DNA of 64,000 nt from Enterococcus sp. 9E7_DIV0242 (GCF_002140975.2 NZ_CP147247.1:434001-498000), one strand, 5' to 3'. Positions 22,980 through 32,689 are shown, counted from the first letter of the stretch. Notes: generated by a model not told the origin, from the letters alone. Numbers and translations: made by a program.

Positions 22980-23139
22980 TCTTTTTTCCTCTCTCTACCT
23001 GCTCTTACAACTAGGTCCCAATCTCTATAGTTTACCATGAAAAGGAAGATGAAAAAAGAGGAGAGAAGAAAGTATTCTATGTGGTACTACCTATAAAATC
23101 GAATCAAGTCTCAAACAATTTTCTGAAAACAATCAGCTA

Positions 23140-23180
23140 AAAAGACCTTTCCACATCTTTGCGATGGAGAAAGGTCTTTT
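23140..23180 (-). terminator. Terminator after yozE
   Basis: AAAAGACCTTT (23140-23150) pairs with AAAGGTCTTTT (23170-23180); the stem is flanked by T-runs on both strands, so it can act in either direction. Confidence 0.85.
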
Positions 23181-23188
23181 TATATAAA

Positions 23189-23407
23189 TTATCGGTTGTT
23201 TTCCAGATACTTCTCCCACAGCTCATCAAAAACAGTCATCGTTGGTAAATAGTTTACTTCCATCTCTAAATAGCTGGAAATCTCGTGATAGTCCTCAGAA
23301 TGCTTGGGAAATCGGATATCTTTGGCCGCCGCATTGGCAAACTGAGTTTCGTCGTTCGCTGCCGGACCCTTTAAGGTAATCAGGTAATGGTAAAAGCTTC
23401 TTCTCAT
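23189..23407 (-). CDS. YozE family protein (UPF0346)
   Basis: 72-aa acidic cytoplasmic protein of the YozE/UPF0346 family, recognised by SFYHYLITLKGP at the start and FPKHSEDYHEISSYLE in the middle. No enzymatic motif; function unknown. Its ATG directly follows the msrA stop, so the two are co-translated, and a terminator follows. Confidence 0.85.
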   Translation of the reverse strand: MRRSFYHYLITLKGPAANDETQFANAAAKDIRFPKHSEDYHEISSYLEMEVNYLPTMTVFDELWEKYLENNR

Positions 23408-23929
23408 CTATAACGTACTCTCCCAGTTTTCTTTTAAAAATTCGCCACGCACTTGATGGGCATCTTCGTAACGCTCCGGATCTTTTTTATAAAAATCCTG
23501 ATGATACTCCTCGGCAGGATAAAATGTTACTGCGGGCTCTATTGTGGTAACGATTGCTTCTTTGAATCTCCCACTGTTTTCTAACGCTGCTTTACTTTTT
23601 TCAGCTATTTTTTTCTGTTGCTCATTCTGATAAAAAATCACTGGACGATAGTTGTCACCACGATCCTCAAATTGCCCTAAGGCATCAGTAGGGTCCGTCT
23701 GTTGCCAATAGATCTCCACTAATGCTTCATATGAGATGATTGCTGGATCAAACTCAATTTCCACTGCTTCTGTATGCCCCGTTGAATGGCTTTTGACCTG
23801 TTCATAGGTTGGATTCGGCACATGGCCGCCTGTATAGCCTGAAACGATAGCATGGATTCCCGGCTGTTGGTCAAAAGGCTGGATCATGCACCAAAAACAG
23901 CCTCCTGCAAAAATCGCTTTTTCTCTCAT
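23408..23929 (-). CDS. msrA: Peptide methionine sulfoxide reductase MsrA
   Basis: Reduces methionine-S-sulfoxide in proteins. The 173-aa protein begins [17 protein letters not shown] with the catalytic GCFWC motif and continues with [27 protein letters not shown] and [14 protein letters not shown] precedes the ATG. Part of a short operon with the YpmS-like and SGNH genes upstream and yozE downstream. Confidence 0.96.
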   Translation of the reverse strand: MREKAIFAGGCFWCMIQPFDQQPGIHAIVSGYTGGHVPNPTYEQVKSHSTGHTEAVEIEFDPAIISYEALVEIYWQQTDPTDALGQFEDRGDNYRPVIFYQNEQQKKIAEKSKAALENSGRFKEAIVTTIEPAVTFYPAEEYHQDFYKKDPERYEDAHQVRGEFLKENWESTL

Positions 23930-23943
23930 TCTTTGTCTCCTCT

Positions 23944-24645
23944 CTACTCACTCGAAGAAGATGTTTCTGTTGTTTTCGAACTGCTATTCGTTGTTTCAGG
24001 TAGATAAATACTAACTCGAATATCATCATCGATCAAATTGATTTTATCTGCATGAATAAATAATCCGTTTTGCATTTGAAATTTATCTAGTCGCAATAAA
24101 ATGTATTTGTCTTCCGGCATAACCTCTACCCAATCAGGTAGATTATAGTCTCGCTGTACAAATCCCAGAATATCTCTAATAGGTAAACCCAAAGTTCCGA
24201 TAGAAAGGCTCTTAGCTTTCAGCTGGACATTTCCGTTATCCATTACATAAGGATCAAAATACAGATTAAACTGAATAGGGTGACCCAGTATCTTGAAATT
24301 TCCTGCCAACATTGCTTCGTTTTCCAAATAAAAATCATAGGTTACATCAGAATTTTTTTGAAAATCGTCTAAATAAAAAGCAATCAGTTCATTGATTTGC
24401 TGCTTATTTGATTGGATCGTCAACACTGGGTTGCCGCTTCTTTTAGCAATTTTTGACGAATCAAAGTCAGGTTCTCTGACCTGAGTCGCTCTGATCCCTA
24501 TGAAAAGAAGGAACCCAACAAGGACGCCGATCAATCCAAGAAATGCGAGTTTCCATGGATTGATCGTTTTCGCCATTTTGCTCTTTTTTGACTGCTTTTC
24601 TTTGTTCTTTTTTTGAGGCTGCTTCTTCTTTGTATCTTCAGTCAT
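23944..24645 (-). CDS. YpmS family (DUF2140) membrane protein
   Basis: 233-aa protein with a basic N-terminus, one transmembrane helix (about residues 30-53) and an extracellular domain of the YpmS family (for example [20 protein letters not shown]). Function unknown; in Bacilli it usually sits beside an SGNH lipase of the YpmR type, as here. Ser/Thr-rich C-terminus. Start ambiguous: ATGs at 24654 (3 bases from GGAG) and 24645 (12 bases). Confidence 0.8.
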   Translation of the reverse strand: MTEDTKKKQPQKKNKEKQSKKSKMAKTINPWKLAFLGLIGVLVGFLLFIGIRATQVREPDFDSSKIAKRSGNPVLTIQSNKQQINELIAFYLDDFQKNSDVTYDFYLENEAMLAGNFKILGHPIQFNLYFDPYVMDNGNVQLKAKSLSIGTLGLPIRDILGFVQRDYNLPDWVEVMPEDKYILLRLDKFQMQNGLFIHADKINLIDDDIRVSIYLPETTNSSSKTTETSSSSE

Positions 24646-24646
24646 T

Positions 24647-25531
24647 CTAATCATTCACTCCTTTAATCAGCCAATCTGCTTTGGTCTCAATCATTTTCTG
24701 CCTTACCGCATTCGCCATAAGCTGATAGCCGAGGTTATTGGGATGGAAATGATCTTCTTCATAAATCGCATTGTTTACTACATCCCCTGTATTACCACTT
24801 TCCTCCTCGGAACCGGTAATACCTACATCACCATCTACACCTTTATATAGGAGGTCATTGATAGGGATAAAGTACATATTATTCTGCTCATTAACGACCT
24901 CCTCTGTCCCTGTATTCCAGTTCGTAACAATTTGCTGCATCTCTGTGATTTCAGGAAAGTATAAATAAAATGGGTTGTAAATGCCCAAAACATAAACAGG
25001 TGCTTTTTCATTGTAGCTTCGAATTTCATCCAGCAAAGCAGTCATTTGCTTCTGATAACTGACTAACGGTTTATCAAATGACTGGACTGTTAAGTTGAAC
25101 ACATCACCTTTGATAACCTTCATAAGATCATTTCCACCAACTGTTAAGGTAATCATGTCTGCTTCGCCAAGCTGCTTTTGAATCTCATCACTCTTCTTGA
25201 TTCGCTTCAAGATTTGGTCACTACGATCACCGTTCTTTCCGAAATTTTCAATTTCTACGGCATTTAGTTGGAATTTTTCTTGAATATCTTTGGCAACAAT
25301 TGGAATAAACCCTCCCGCGCTGGTCGAATCGCCCACGCCCTCTGTTAAGGAATCTCCGATTGCTACATATTTTATGATTTCTTTGTTATCTTTATTTCGA
25401 TTTTCTGTATTTTGGGTATTAAAATAGGGCTGTGCTTTGGGAATCAGTAGTAGGAGCAGAAGAGTTGTTATCAACGCCGTTCCCAAAGGAAGCAAAACCA
25501 TGACCCATTTTTTGTGAATCAATTGTTTCAT
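24647..25531 (-). CDS. SGNH/GDSL family lipase-esterase (YpmR-like)
   Basis: 294-aa protein with a signal anchor (about residues 8-31) and an extracellular SGNH hydrolase domain. Block I YVAIGDSLTEGVG holds the nucleophilic Ser, block III is TVGGNDLM and block V is EEDHFHPNNLGY with the catalytic Asp-His. Substrate unknown, probably an envelope ester. First gene of the operon continuing to ypmS, msrA and yozE. Confidence 0.88.
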   Translation of the reverse strand: MKQLIHKKWVMVLLPLGTALITTLLLLLLIPKAQPYFNTQNTENRNKDNKEIIKYVAIGDSLTEGVGDSTSAGGFIPIVAKDIQEKFQLNAVEIENFGKNGDRSDQILKRIKKSDEIQKQLGEADMITLTVGGNDLMKVIKGDVFNLTVQSFDKPLVSYQKQMTALLDEIRSYNEKAPVYVLGIYNPFYLYFPEITEMQQIVTNWNTGTEEVVNEQNNMYFIPINDLLYKGVDGDVGITGSEEESGNTGDVVNNAIYEEDHFHPNNLGYQLMANAVRQKMIETKADWLIKGVND

Positions 25532-25649
25532 TTTATCCCTCTTTCATTGAAAGAATCCATCGTTGTATCCATTCAGCGTAATCAATCATTTACACCTTCT
25601 ATTTTTAAGTGTAGGATTGGCTGGACTATGTAATCAATTGTAACTTAAA

Positions 25650-25685
25650 GGGCGAGACATCAACCGGTTCGATTAAGTCCCACCC
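25650..25685 (-). terminator. Terminator-like hairpin after degV
   Basis: On the minus strand GGGTGGGAC (25677-25685) pairs with GTCTCGCCC (25650-25658) over 9 bp with G-U pairs; only a weak T-run follows. Located just after the degV stop. Confidence 0.6.
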
Positions 25686-25699
25686 TACACATCATCTAC

Positions 25700-26542
25700 T
25701 TAATTTGTGTAATACATGATCGCAAATGCACCTTTACCTGTGTGAGTAGCAATGACTGGATTTGTGTGCAAAACAGGGATATCCATATCTGGAAACAGTT
25801 TTTGCAATCCATCCTTGAAGTAATTTGCCAACTCTAAGCCTTCTGCATGAGAAATACCAATTTGACGAATATTAGAGATTTTTTCCAGCTCTGATTTCAG
25901 CTCTTCAAACCATTTATTGAATGTTTTGACACCCCGTCCTTTTACAACAGGGATCAATTCTGAATGGTCGAAGTCCATCACAACTTTCATATTGAAAACA
26001 TTTGAAAGTAAACCTGTTGCTCGACTGATTCGTCCGCCTTTGACTAAGTTGTCCAATGTTGAAATACCAATATATAATTTTGTATTTTCTTTGATTCGTT
26101 CGATTTCTGCTAAAATTTCTGCAGCGCTCGCACCCTCTTCGGCCATTTTTGCTGCTGCAATTACTTGAAAAGAAAGTCCTTGGTCCGTAAAATCGCTATC
26201 GATCACAGTTACTTTACTTGCGCTCAGATTGCCCGCCTGTCTAGCTGCTTCTACTGTTCCACTGAGCCCCTTTGTCATATGAATAGAAATGATTTCACTG
26301 CCATCTTTCCCAAGTTCATCATAAAGCTCAACAAACTCTCCGATTGGAGGTTGGCTGGTTTTTGGTAAAGCTTTGGCTGTTTCCATCATTGCCATGAAGC
26401 GCTCGCCCTCCAAATTATCGTCATCTGGATAAACAACGCCATCTATCATCACAGATAAGGGCATCATGTGAATGTTCAAATCATCTCGCACTTCTTTTCT
26501 CATCGTACAAGAAGAATCCGTTACAATCTTTACATTTGTCAT
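25700..26542 (-). CDS. DegV family fatty acid-binding protein
   Basis: 280-aa cytoplasmic protein of the DegV (FakB-like) family, which binds a fatty acid and presents it to the FakA kinase. Begins NVKIVTDSSCTM, with TSQPPIGEF, SIHMTKGLSGTVEAAR and KGGRISRATG around the ligand pocket. Start chosen at the internal ATG with AAGAG upstream. Which fatty acid is bound cannot be read from the sequence. Confidence 0.9.
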   Translation of the reverse strand: MTNVKIVTDSSCTMRKEVRDDLNIHMMPLSVMIDGVVYPDDDNLEGERFMAMMETAKALPKTSQPPIGEFVELYDELGKDGSEIISIHMTKGLSGTVEAARQAGNLSASKVTVIDSDFTDQGLSFQVIAAAKMAEEGASAAEILAEIERIKENTKLYIGISTLDNLVKGGRISRATGLLSNVFNMKVVMDFDHSELIPVVKGRGVKTFNKWFEELKSELEKISNIRQIGISHAEGLELANYFKDGLQKLFPDMDIPVLHTNPVIATHTGKGAFAIMYYTN

Positions 26543-26675
26543 AAAATTAACCACTCTTTCTTTAAAAACAACCTGTATTCATGATAGAATGAATATACAT
26601 GGTTTAGGTTATGGATATAGTATAACAGACCGAAAATAATTTTTCATCAAATTAAAATAGAAGGAAGTTGATTTC

Positions 26676-27329
26676 TTGGAAAAAGCTGGATTTTCTCGTA
26701 AATATCTCATTCTAAATGAAGTCCTCAATGCTGTAACCCACGGCATCGGCTTTGGCTTAAGTATAGCAGGTCTTGTCGTACTACTAGTCAAGGGGGCTCA
26801 TATGGGATCAGCACTGCATGTTGTTTCTTACGCCCTATACGGTTCCATGTTGATCTTACTCTTTTTATCGTCCACATTGTTTCATAGTTTGATTTTCACG
26901 AAAGCCAAAAAGGTTTTTCAGGTGTTTGATCACAGCTCCATCTTTTTGTTGATTGCGGGCAGTTACACTCCTTTTTGCTTACTTAGTGTGAATGGTTGGT
27001 TAGGCTGGACCTTGTTTGGTTTGATTTGGGCAATGGCCATTTTCGGTGTCGTTTATAAATCAGTGACATTGCATAAGCAAGACACGGTTAAAAATGCATC
27101 AACAATCATTTATATCATCATGGGCTGGCTCTGTCTGATTGCGGCAAAACCATTATATGACAGTTTGAGTTTTACTGGCTTGTCGTTACTTGTTGCCGGA
27201 GGCGTCGCATATACGCTAGGCGCACTGTTCTACAGCTTGAAAAATGTTCGTTTTATGCATGTTGTCTGGCATCTGTTTGTTATGGCAGGAGCTGCATTTA
27301 TGTATTTTTCAATCTTGTTCTTCACATAA
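26676..27329 (+). CDS. Hemolysin III family (PAQR-like) membrane protein
   Basis: 217-aa seven-helix membrane protein of the HlyIII/YqfA family. Conserved metal-site elements are visible: LNAVTHGIGFG, SSTLFHSLIF, FDHSSIFLLIAGSYTP and HVVWHLFVM. Starts at TTG with AAGGAAG eight bases upstream. Bacterial members are linked to membrane fluidity, but the biochemical role here is not shown. Confidence 0.9.
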   Translation: MEKAGFSRKYLILNEVLNAVTHGIGFGLSIAGLVVLLVKGAHMGSALHVVSYALYGSMLILLFLSSTLFHSLIFTKAKKVFQVFDHSSIFLLIAGSYTPFCLLSVNGWLGWTLFGLIWAMAIFGVVYKSVTLHKQDTVKNASTIIYIIMGWLCLIAAKPLYDSLSFTGLSLLVAGGVAYTLGALFYSLKNVRFMHVVWHLFVMAGAAFMYFSILFFT

Positions 27330-27340
27330 AAACGCTCATT

Positions 27341-27384
27341 AAAAGAGGTGTGATTTTGGTAGAAACCAAAAATCACACCTCTTT
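27341..27384 (+). terminator. Terminator after the hemolysin III gene
   Basis: A long stem formed by AGAGGTGTGATTTTGGT and ACCAAAAATCACACCTCT around a very short loop, beginning 12 bases after the stop. T-runs on both sides make it usable for galE as well. Confidence 0.9.
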
Positions 27385-27554
27385 GTTTATTCACATTTGC
27401 AGAAATCAATTAGTTTTATCTTTTTTGAAGATGGTAAGTTTCAAAAAATATTGATTCAGCTTACATAATACAGAGCAACATCAGAAAACTGTCGTTCCTC
27501 TTAGCGTGATTACGTAGCTTCTTTCTTTACTAGTGAAGCCGTAGTTTGCCACTA

Positions 27555-28583
27555 TTACTTCGCATACCCATTTGGATGCTTCTGTTGCCAGTTCCACGTA
27601 TCTATACACATTTCTTCGAGCGTATACACTGGCTTCCAGTTAAGCATTTGCTCGGCTTTTTCAATAGAAGCAAAGGATTCTGCAATATCCCCCTCACGTT
27701 TCGTTGTATATTCGAAAGGAATGTCTCTTTCCGTTACTTTTTCGAAGGATCGAAGAATTTCTAGAACAGAGTATCCTTTCCCACTTCCCAGATTAATGGC
27801 CTCGAATCCAGCTATTTCATTCGGGGACTCCAATAAATAGTTCATGGCCGAAATGTGCCCTTGAGCCAAATCATCAATATGCAAATAGTCTCTGATACTA
27901 GTGCCATCAGGCGTAGGGAAATCATGGCCCAAAACATGTAGTATTGGCAGCTTTCCAAGCGCGACTTGAGTAATATAAGGGGCCAGATTATTTGGTAATC
28001 CATTCGGATCCTCACCTAAATCTCCGCTTTTATGCGCACCCAAGGGATTGAAAAATCGTAAGGCTATCAAATGCCAGCGTTGATCTGAAACGGACAGATC
28101 CTGCAAAATTTGCTCGATCATCTGTTTGCTTTTTCCATAGGTGTTGACTGGCGAACAGCCATCTACCTCTCTAATTGGCAGTATTTTGGGTTCCCCATAA
28201 ACCGTAGCTGATGAACTGAAAACTAAGTTAAATACTTCATTTTCCTGCATAACAGTCAGCAAGCTCAACATAATCTCCAAATTATTTCTGTAATAAGCTA
28301 ACGGGATTTTTGAAGATTCTCCTACCGATTTATATCCGGCAAAATTAATGACACCTGAAATGTCATTCTCATCGAATATCGTTCTGATCGCTTCTTTTTT
28401 AGTAAGATCGACTTCATAGTTTTTGACCTTCTTACCAGTAATAGCCTCAATAGCTTGGATCACTGCTGCATTTGAATTGCTAAAATCGTCTGCAATCACC
28501 ACATCAACATCTTGTTCTAATAGCTTGACCGCCGTATGTGAACCGACATACCCTGCCCCACCGGCAATTAAAATTGCTGCCAT
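27555..28583 (-). CDS. galE: UDP-glucose 4-epimerase
   Basis: Interconverts UDP-glucose and UDP-galactose (NAD-dependent short-chain fold). The 342-aa protein has LIAGGAGYVGSHTAVKLL, FSSSATVYG and the catalytic Tyr-Lys in NTYGKSKQMIEQ, then NPLGAHKSGDLGEDP. It stands alone, without galK/galT, which suggests a role in cell-wall sugar supply rather than only galactose use (inference). Confidence 0.95.
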   Translation of the reverse strand: MAAILIAGGAGYVGSHTAVKLLEQDVDVVIADDFSNSNAAVIQAIEAITGKKVKNYEVDLTKKEAIRTIFDENDISGVINFAGYKSVGESSKIPLAYYRNNLEIMLSLLTVMQENEVFNLVFSSSATVYGEPKILPIREVDGCSPVNTYGKSKQMIEQILQDLSVSDQRWHLIALRFFNPLGAHKSGDLGEDPNGLPNNLAPYITQVALGKLPILHVLGHDFPTPDGTSIRDYLHIDDLAQGHISAMNYLLESPNEIAGFEAINLGSGKGYSVLEILRSFEKVTERDIPFEYTTKREGDIAESFASIEKAEQMLNWKPVYTLEEMCIDTWNWQQKHPNGYAK

Positions 28584-28875
28584 TATTCTTGCCTCACTTC
28601 CTGTATTTTCTTGGTGCCCTTCTGAGAGAATTACTTAATTAGCCAACACATCCCTCATACAACTCATTTTATCGAGTTTCTCTAAGGACAATTAGGAGAT
28701 ATCTCATAGAATAATAAAGAAATTCTATTTTTGCGAACGAAATTTTTCAACGTATATCACTTTTATCAACAATATATTTGTTAAAGTATAACGTCTTTTT
28801 CGTTGCTCTATCAACTGATTGGAAAAGGAGGAGTGTTCTTTTATTTTTTATAAGCAAAAAAATGGAGGTTTCCAC

Positions 28876-28904
28876 TTTACAAACCGAACAAACATTCGTA
28901 TAAT
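28876..28904 (+). promoter_or_regulatory. SOS-type promoter
   Basis: TTTACA (28876-28881), a 17-base spacer and a perfect TATAAT (28899-28904). One LexA-like box occupies the spacer and another lies just past the -10, so LexA bound at either would block RNA polymerase. Confidence 0.8.
28885..28898 (+). promoter_or_regulatory. LexA box 1 (one mismatch)
   Basis: CGAACAAACATTCG differs in one position from the Gram-positive SOS box CGAAC-N4-GTTCG. It lies between the -35 and -10 elements. Confidence 0.75.
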
Positions 28905-28911
28905 AACATTA

Positions 28912-28925
28912 CGAACAAATGTTCG
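28912..28925 (+). promoter_or_regulatory. LexA box 2 (perfect half-sites)
   Basis: CGAACAAATGTTCG has both CGAAC and GTTCG half-sites with four bases between them, matching the Bacillus-type SOS box. It lies around the expected transcription start, 24 bases before the start codon. Confidence 0.85.
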
Positions 28926-28948
28926 ATTCTTTTGTGAGGTGATGAAAA

Positions 28949-29149
28949 ATGAAAGCAGTACGTCGTGGCGGGTTCATATTTTTTGTTTTATTTATTGGTA
29001 TTTTTCTAGGTACGTTGGGCTTAAAAGCTGCATTGCTGATCGTCGGCCCACTATTTATCATATGGTTTATGCTATGGGATGAAAAACGCTATACGCAACA
29101 ACGTAGAAGACAGGAAGAACGTTATACTGTCTATCGAAAATATCAATAA
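28949..29149 (+). CDS. Small SOS-controlled membrane protein, unknown
   Basis: 66-aa protein not recognised as a named family. Residues ~8-24 and ~26-43 are strongly hydrophobic (FIFFVLFIGIFLG; ALLIVGPLFIIWFMLW) and the last 20 residues are basic and charged, giving a two-helix membrane protein with a cytoplasmic-type tail. GAGGTGAT precedes the ATG at good distance. The two LexA boxes upstream predict DNA-damage induction. By analogy with other small SOS membrane proteins it could delay division or act as a toxin, but nothing in the sequence proves this. Confidence 0.75.
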   Translation: MKAVRRGGFIFFVLFIGIFLGTLGLKAALLIVGPLFIIWFMLWDEKRYTQQRRRQEERYTVYRKYQ

Positions 29150-29293
29150 TTTACTTGGTTGATCACCGAGTCTGTATTGACAGACATACTACTGTTCCAG
29201 TCTAATCAGTGAAGCTTCTAACTAGTAGCCCCCTACTAAAACAGAAGTACCGAACTGTATTTTTTCAGGTGCAGCATCAATCAAATTCAAATA

Positions 29294-29335
29294 GAGAAGA
29301 GAGCCTGAGGTTTTATTATCTCAGGCTCTCTTCTC
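29294..29335 (-). terminator. Strong hairpin after apt
   Basis: AGAAGAGAGCCTGAG and CTCAGGCTCTCTTCT form a 15-bp perfect stem with a short A/T loop. T-runs after the stem are poor on both strands, so it may also protect 3' ends. Confidence 0.65.
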
Positions 29336-29379
29336 GTAGTATAATTTTAGAAGTAGTAGCTTAAAGGCAGCTGTTTCTA

Positions 29380-29892
29380 TTAATAATCCATTAATGTAAC
29401 GATCTCGTAATTAGCAATTTTATCTCTGCCATGTAAATCAAGCAATTCAATCAGGAAGGCACAGCCCACTACAACACCGCCCAATTCTTCAACCAGTTTT
29501 GTCGTTGCTTCAATGGTTCCACCAGTTGCAAGTAAATCATCACAAATCAGAACTCTTTGTCCAGGCAAGATGGCATCCTTATGGATAGTCAATGTATCTG
29601 TCCCATACTCTAAGTCATAAGTCACTTCAATTGTTTCACGAGGAAGCTTCCCTTTTTTACGGACTGGCGCAAAACCCACACCTAATTCATAAGCAACTGG
29701 ACAGCCAACAATAAAACCTCTGGCTTCAGGTCCGACAACCATATCGATCCGTTTTTCCTTTGCATAATCGACGATTTGTTTTGTTGCTTCACGATACGCA
29801 TCTCCATTCGCCATCAAGGGAGAAATATCGCGGAAAACGATGCCCTTTTCAGGATAATCCGGTATGCTGGCAATGTAATCTTTTAAGTTCAT
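29380..29892 (-). CDS. apt: Adenine phosphoribosyltransferase
   Basis: Purine salvage: adenine plus PRPP to AMP. The 170-aa protein begins [20 protein letters not shown] and has the PRPP-binding motif [13 protein letters not shown] and [10 protein letters not shown]. It starts one base after the recJ stop with a GAGGAGG site, so it is in the recJ operon, an arrangement common in Bacilli. Confidence 0.97.
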   Translation of the reverse strand: MNLKDYIASIPDYPEKGIVFRDISPLMANGDAYREATKQIVDYAKEKRIDMVVGPEARGFIVGCPVAYELGVGFAPVRKKGKLPRETIEVTYDLEYGTDTLTIHKDAILPGQRVLICDDLLATGGTIEATTKLVEELGGVVVGCAFLIELLDLHGRDKIANYEIVTLMDY

Positions 29893-29893
29893 G

Positions 29894-32206
29894 TTATTTT
29901 TCCTCCTCGTTCAACAACCACTGTAATAGAGCCTTGCGATCGCTGTACAATAAAAATTCTTCTATTTTAATTTGCTTCAAACGTTTTTGGTAAACCGTAC
30001 TTTCCGTTAACGGATGGTTTTCAGGAGCTGGTACATTCCTTAAAACGCCGTCTTCTATTGTAACAAATCCTAAATCAAAAAACACCTGAATCATAAAAAT
30101 TAATAGTTTTTCTTGGATATTCAGAAATTGTGCCACTGCTTTTAATTTATAACGAATGTCAATCTTTTCCTGTTTACGGATCAAAGCATACAGCTTTGAA
30201 TATTGGTCTCTTGTTCCCATCCCATTCAAATATGCTTCATCAGTAGACAGACCCATGATATAGATACGGCTGACCTCTGATCGAGTAATAAGCTGCTTCA
30301 TATCTTTCATGTCATCCGGGCAGTCTACAAATACAAGCTGCTCGATTATTAACTCTTGGGTTTCAGTAAAGAATTGTTCCACTGTCGTAAAATGAATAGT
30401 GTTAGCAGTTTCGCCCTTGATTAATTTGATACTTTCCTTTTGGAAATAGACAAATATGGTTTGATCTGTTGGAATTTCTTGCTGCTGATTTGTTCTTCCA
30501 CGAAGATCAAACAATTGCAATTCTTCGATCGCATAATCCTCTGCCATCAGCTGCGGCTTTTTATTCCCATTCCATTCATTGATAGATAGCTTTCCAGCAA
30601 TACTACAAGGGATGTCTGAAAATTCCTTTGCCTCTTTCCCCATTTGAAAAGCAATAACATCTAAATTGGCTGAGCCATCTGTCAGCTGCAGCTTTAAATG
30701 ATTTTGTGCTGCCCCTATTTGTCGAACATCAACAGCTCGTACCTGTTTATACGCAAAGCTCGGCATAGGGTTGTCTGTTCCAAACGGTGCAAGTAGCTTC
30801 AGTTGATCAATAAAGGGAATTGTTGTTGCTTCAATCGTCAACACTTCATCAATGATCAACTCCTGACCTTGAGAAAGATCCAATTGGTTTCTTTCAATGT
30901 AATCAGCTAAATGCGTACGAATCTTCTCAATATTTTCAACTGGCAAGGTCATCCCGGCAGCCATATGATGACCACCAAAGTGTGTGAATAGATCCCTGAT
31001 TTCATTTAATGCCTCATAAAGATTTAAGGCTGATACGCTTCGCCCAGACCCTTTTGCTGATTCACCCGCTTCGTCGATTGTCAGAACAATAGCTGGTTTT
31101 CCTGTCTCCTGCATGATACGCCCTGCAACAATCCCAAGTACTCCTTCATGCCAACCCTTTTGTGCTAAAACATGAATCTGGTCATTTGGATCAAGCAATT
31201 CAAAAGCTTCCGTAGTGATTGTGTCGACTATTGTTTTTCGCTCTGTATTCTTTTCTTCAATAAATGCAGCAATCTCCATCGCTTGTTCTTCGTCAAAGGT
31301 CGTCATTAATTCAACGCCAGGTGCTGCTTCGCCTAATCTCCCTAAGGCATTAAGACGCGGACCGATGGCAAACCCGATGTTTTCTTCTGATAAGCCATCT
31401 TTTTTCAAACCAGCTGAATGGATAAGTGCATCTAAGCCAATTCGATCACCTGATTGGATCATTTTCAAGCCAAGCTGAACCAAAGCACGGTTTTCACCAG
31501 TCAGCGAAACAAGATCCGCGATCGTTCCGATCGAAACAAGATCAAGAAACTCGACAGGTACCTCTCCTAACAAGGCAGAAGCAACCTTAAAGGCTACACC
31601 TACACCTGCAAGATCTGGGAATGGATACATCCCCTCAGGATGCTTAGGATGAATAACAGCAAACGCATCAGGCAGTTCTTCCGGCAGCTCATGATGATCA
31701 GTAATGATCACATCCACTCCCTGCTCTTGTGCGAAAGCTACTGCTTCATGACCAGCTACACCATTATCTACAGTCACAACCAACTGAATGCCTTCTTCGA
31801 TTTTTTCTTTAAAAACAGTCAAGTTTGGGCCGTAGCCATGAACAAATCGATTTGGCAGAAAGTAATCCACCTCACCTCCAATTAGTTCAAGTGCTTCCTT
31901 CATCACCGTTGTACTGGTAATCCCATCCGCATCGTAATCACCATAGACCAGAATTCGTTCCCCCTGTTCAATAGCTTGTTGGATACGTTCAACTGCTTTG
32001 TCCATATCATGAATCAAATAAGGATCGTGCAGAGATTCTAATGTAGGCGCAAGAAATCCTTCTAATTGCTCCGCTGTGTGAATCCCTCGTTGCCATAACA
32101 GCTTCCCAATCAAAGGACTGATTTTTTTTTCGTTCAGCAATCCATTGAACTCTTCAGAAAAAGTTGGGTTTTCCGGATATCTCCATATGTATTTCGATTT
32201 TTTCAC
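29894..32206 (-). CDS. recJ: Single-stranded-DNA-specific exonuclease RecJ
   Basis: 5'-3' exonuclease of recombination and repair. The 770-aa protein contains the DHH-family metal motifs [16 protein letters not shown] and [12 protein letters not shown], the DHHA1 segment [13 protein letters not shown] and FGGHHMAAG, an OB-like region and a Firmicute-type C-terminal extension (about residues 560-770). GTG start chosen because AGGAG lies 7 bases upstream; the frame is open six codons further. apt follows immediately. Confidence 0.95.
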   Translation of the reverse strand: MKKSKYIWRYPENPTFSEEFNGLLNEKKISPLIGKLLWQRGIHTAEQLEGFLAPTLESLHDPYLIHDMDKAVERIQQAIEQGERILVYGDYDADGITSTTVMKEALELIGGEVDYFLPNRFVHGYGPNLTVFKEKIEEGIQLVVTVDNGVAGHEAVAFAQEQGVDVIITDHHELPEELPDAFAVIHPKHPEGMYPFPDLAGVGVAFKVASALLGEVPVEFLDLVSIGTIADLVSLTGENRALVQLGLKMIQSGDRIGLDALIHSAGLKKDGLSEENIGFAIGPRLNALGRLGEAAPGVELMTTFDEEQAMEIAAFIEEKNTERKTIVDTITTEAFELLDPNDQIHVLAQKGWHEGVLGIVAGRIMQETGKPAIVLTIDEAGESAKGSGRSVSALNLYEALNEIRDLFTHFGGHHMAAGMTLPVENIEKIRTHLADYIERNQLDLSQGQELIIDEVLTIEATTIPFIDQLKLLAPFGTDNPMPSFAYKQVRAVDVRQIGAAQNHLKLQLTDGSANLDVIAFQMGKEAKEFSDIPCSIAGKLSINEWNGNKKPQLMAEDYAIEELQLFDLRGRTNQQQEIPTDQTIFVYFQKESIKLIKGETANTIHFTTVEQFFTETQELIIEQLVFVDCPDDMKDMKQLITRSEVSRIYIMGLSTDEAYLNGMGTRDQYSKLYALIRKQEKIDIRYKLKAVAQFLNIQEKLLIFMIQVFFDLGFVTIEDGVLRNVPAPENHPLTESTVYQKRLKQIKIEEFLLYSDRKALLQWLLNEEEK

Positions 32207-32228
32207 ATCGTCACTCCTAACCAAGTAA

Positions 32229-32435
32229 TTATATCAAAATAACGATAAAAACTAAAGATAAGCCCATTTGAATTTTTATAAGATGCTCCATTCTACGATA
32301 GCCAACTGTTTCCGGCTTTTCATAGCCTCCTTCAATTGTTTTTTTATTTCTTAACTGATTTAGATCAGAAGCAAGGCCAACAGAAGGATCAAAAAAAGAG
32401 TCCGGGACATAAATAAATTCCCGGACTCTTAGCAT
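32229..32435 (-). CDS. Doubtful small membrane protein or gene remnant
   Basis: A 68-codon frame ending in a hydrophobic tail (IQMGLSLVFIVILI) after a charged stretch (GGYEKPETVGYRRMEHL) that looks protein-like. Its only full-length start codon lies inside a terminator stem and has no ribosome site, and the internal ATG leaves just 20 codons. It may be the 3' end of a decayed gene. Not recognised; low confidence that it is translated. Confidence 0.2.
   Translation of the reverse strand: MLRVREFIYVPDSFFDPSVGLASDLNQLRNKKTIEGGYEKPETVGYRRMEHLIKIQMGLSLVFIVILI
32396..32430 (-). terminator. Orphan minus-strand terminator
   Basis: AGAGTCCGGGA (32397-32407) and TCCCGGACTCT (32419-32429) form an 11-bp perfect stem followed by seven T on the minus strand. 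No minus-strand gene lies directly upstream, so it may end an untranslated transcript. Confidence 0.7.
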
Positions 32436-32453
32436 GCCTAATTCCGAATAAAC

Positions 32454-32562
32454 GGTGGGACAGAAGCAACTTCTTCGACAATAAGTCGAAATTCAGCAAA
32501 AATTTGTGTGCAATTTTCGTGAATTCCGCCTTATTGCTTGAAGCTGAACACTTCTGTCCCAA
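32454..32562. repeat. Imperfect inverted-repeat element, ~108 bp
   Basis: Outer arms TGGGACAGAAG (32456-32466) and CTTCTGTCCCA (32551-32561) pair perfectly. Pairing continues inward with mismatches up to AATTCA/TGAATT, leaving a ~30-base centre. The shape fits a small palindromic intergenic repeat or a degenerate MITE; there is no coding capacity. Confidence 0.6.
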
Positions 32563-32650
32563 CCTCTTGTAGTGAAGAAAAAGCCATTTATGTCATGAGA
32601 TACTGTAAATTGGTAATATAAAAACACAGTGCTTATTTTTTATTTTACTC

Positions 32651-32659
32651 TGATATAAT
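32651..32659 (+). promoter_or_regulatory. Extended -10 element before the 115-aa gene
   Basis: TGATATAAT combines TG with a perfect TATAAT 31 bases before the start codon; no clear -35 box is visible. Confidence 0.5.
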
Positions 32660-32689
32660 TAAGTAAAACAGAGTTTATGGAGGTGCTTT

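Larger units (their letters stand above)
28584..28948. other. Intergenic region between galE and the SOS gene
   Basis: 365 bases without a supported coding gene. The first part is A/T-rich galE upstream DNA with no clear promoter. The last 75 bases hold the LexA-boxed promoter described separately. An open frame starting at 28819 overlaps that promoter and the downstream gene in another frame, so I do not treat it as coding. Confidence 0.6.
32207..32689. other. Intergenic region with inverted repeats
   Basis: 483 bases with no confident gene. It contains a short possible remnant frame (32229-32435), a minus-strand terminator hairpin (32396-32430) and a ~108-bp imperfect inverted repeat (32454-32562), followed by the promoter of the plus-strand gene at 32690. 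Confidence 0.7.

Noticed and set aside
28819..29082. 87-codon open frame overlapping the small SOS gene
   Set aside because: It runs through the LexA boxes and the TATAAT of the promoter and lies in a different frame from the well-initiated 66-aa gene.
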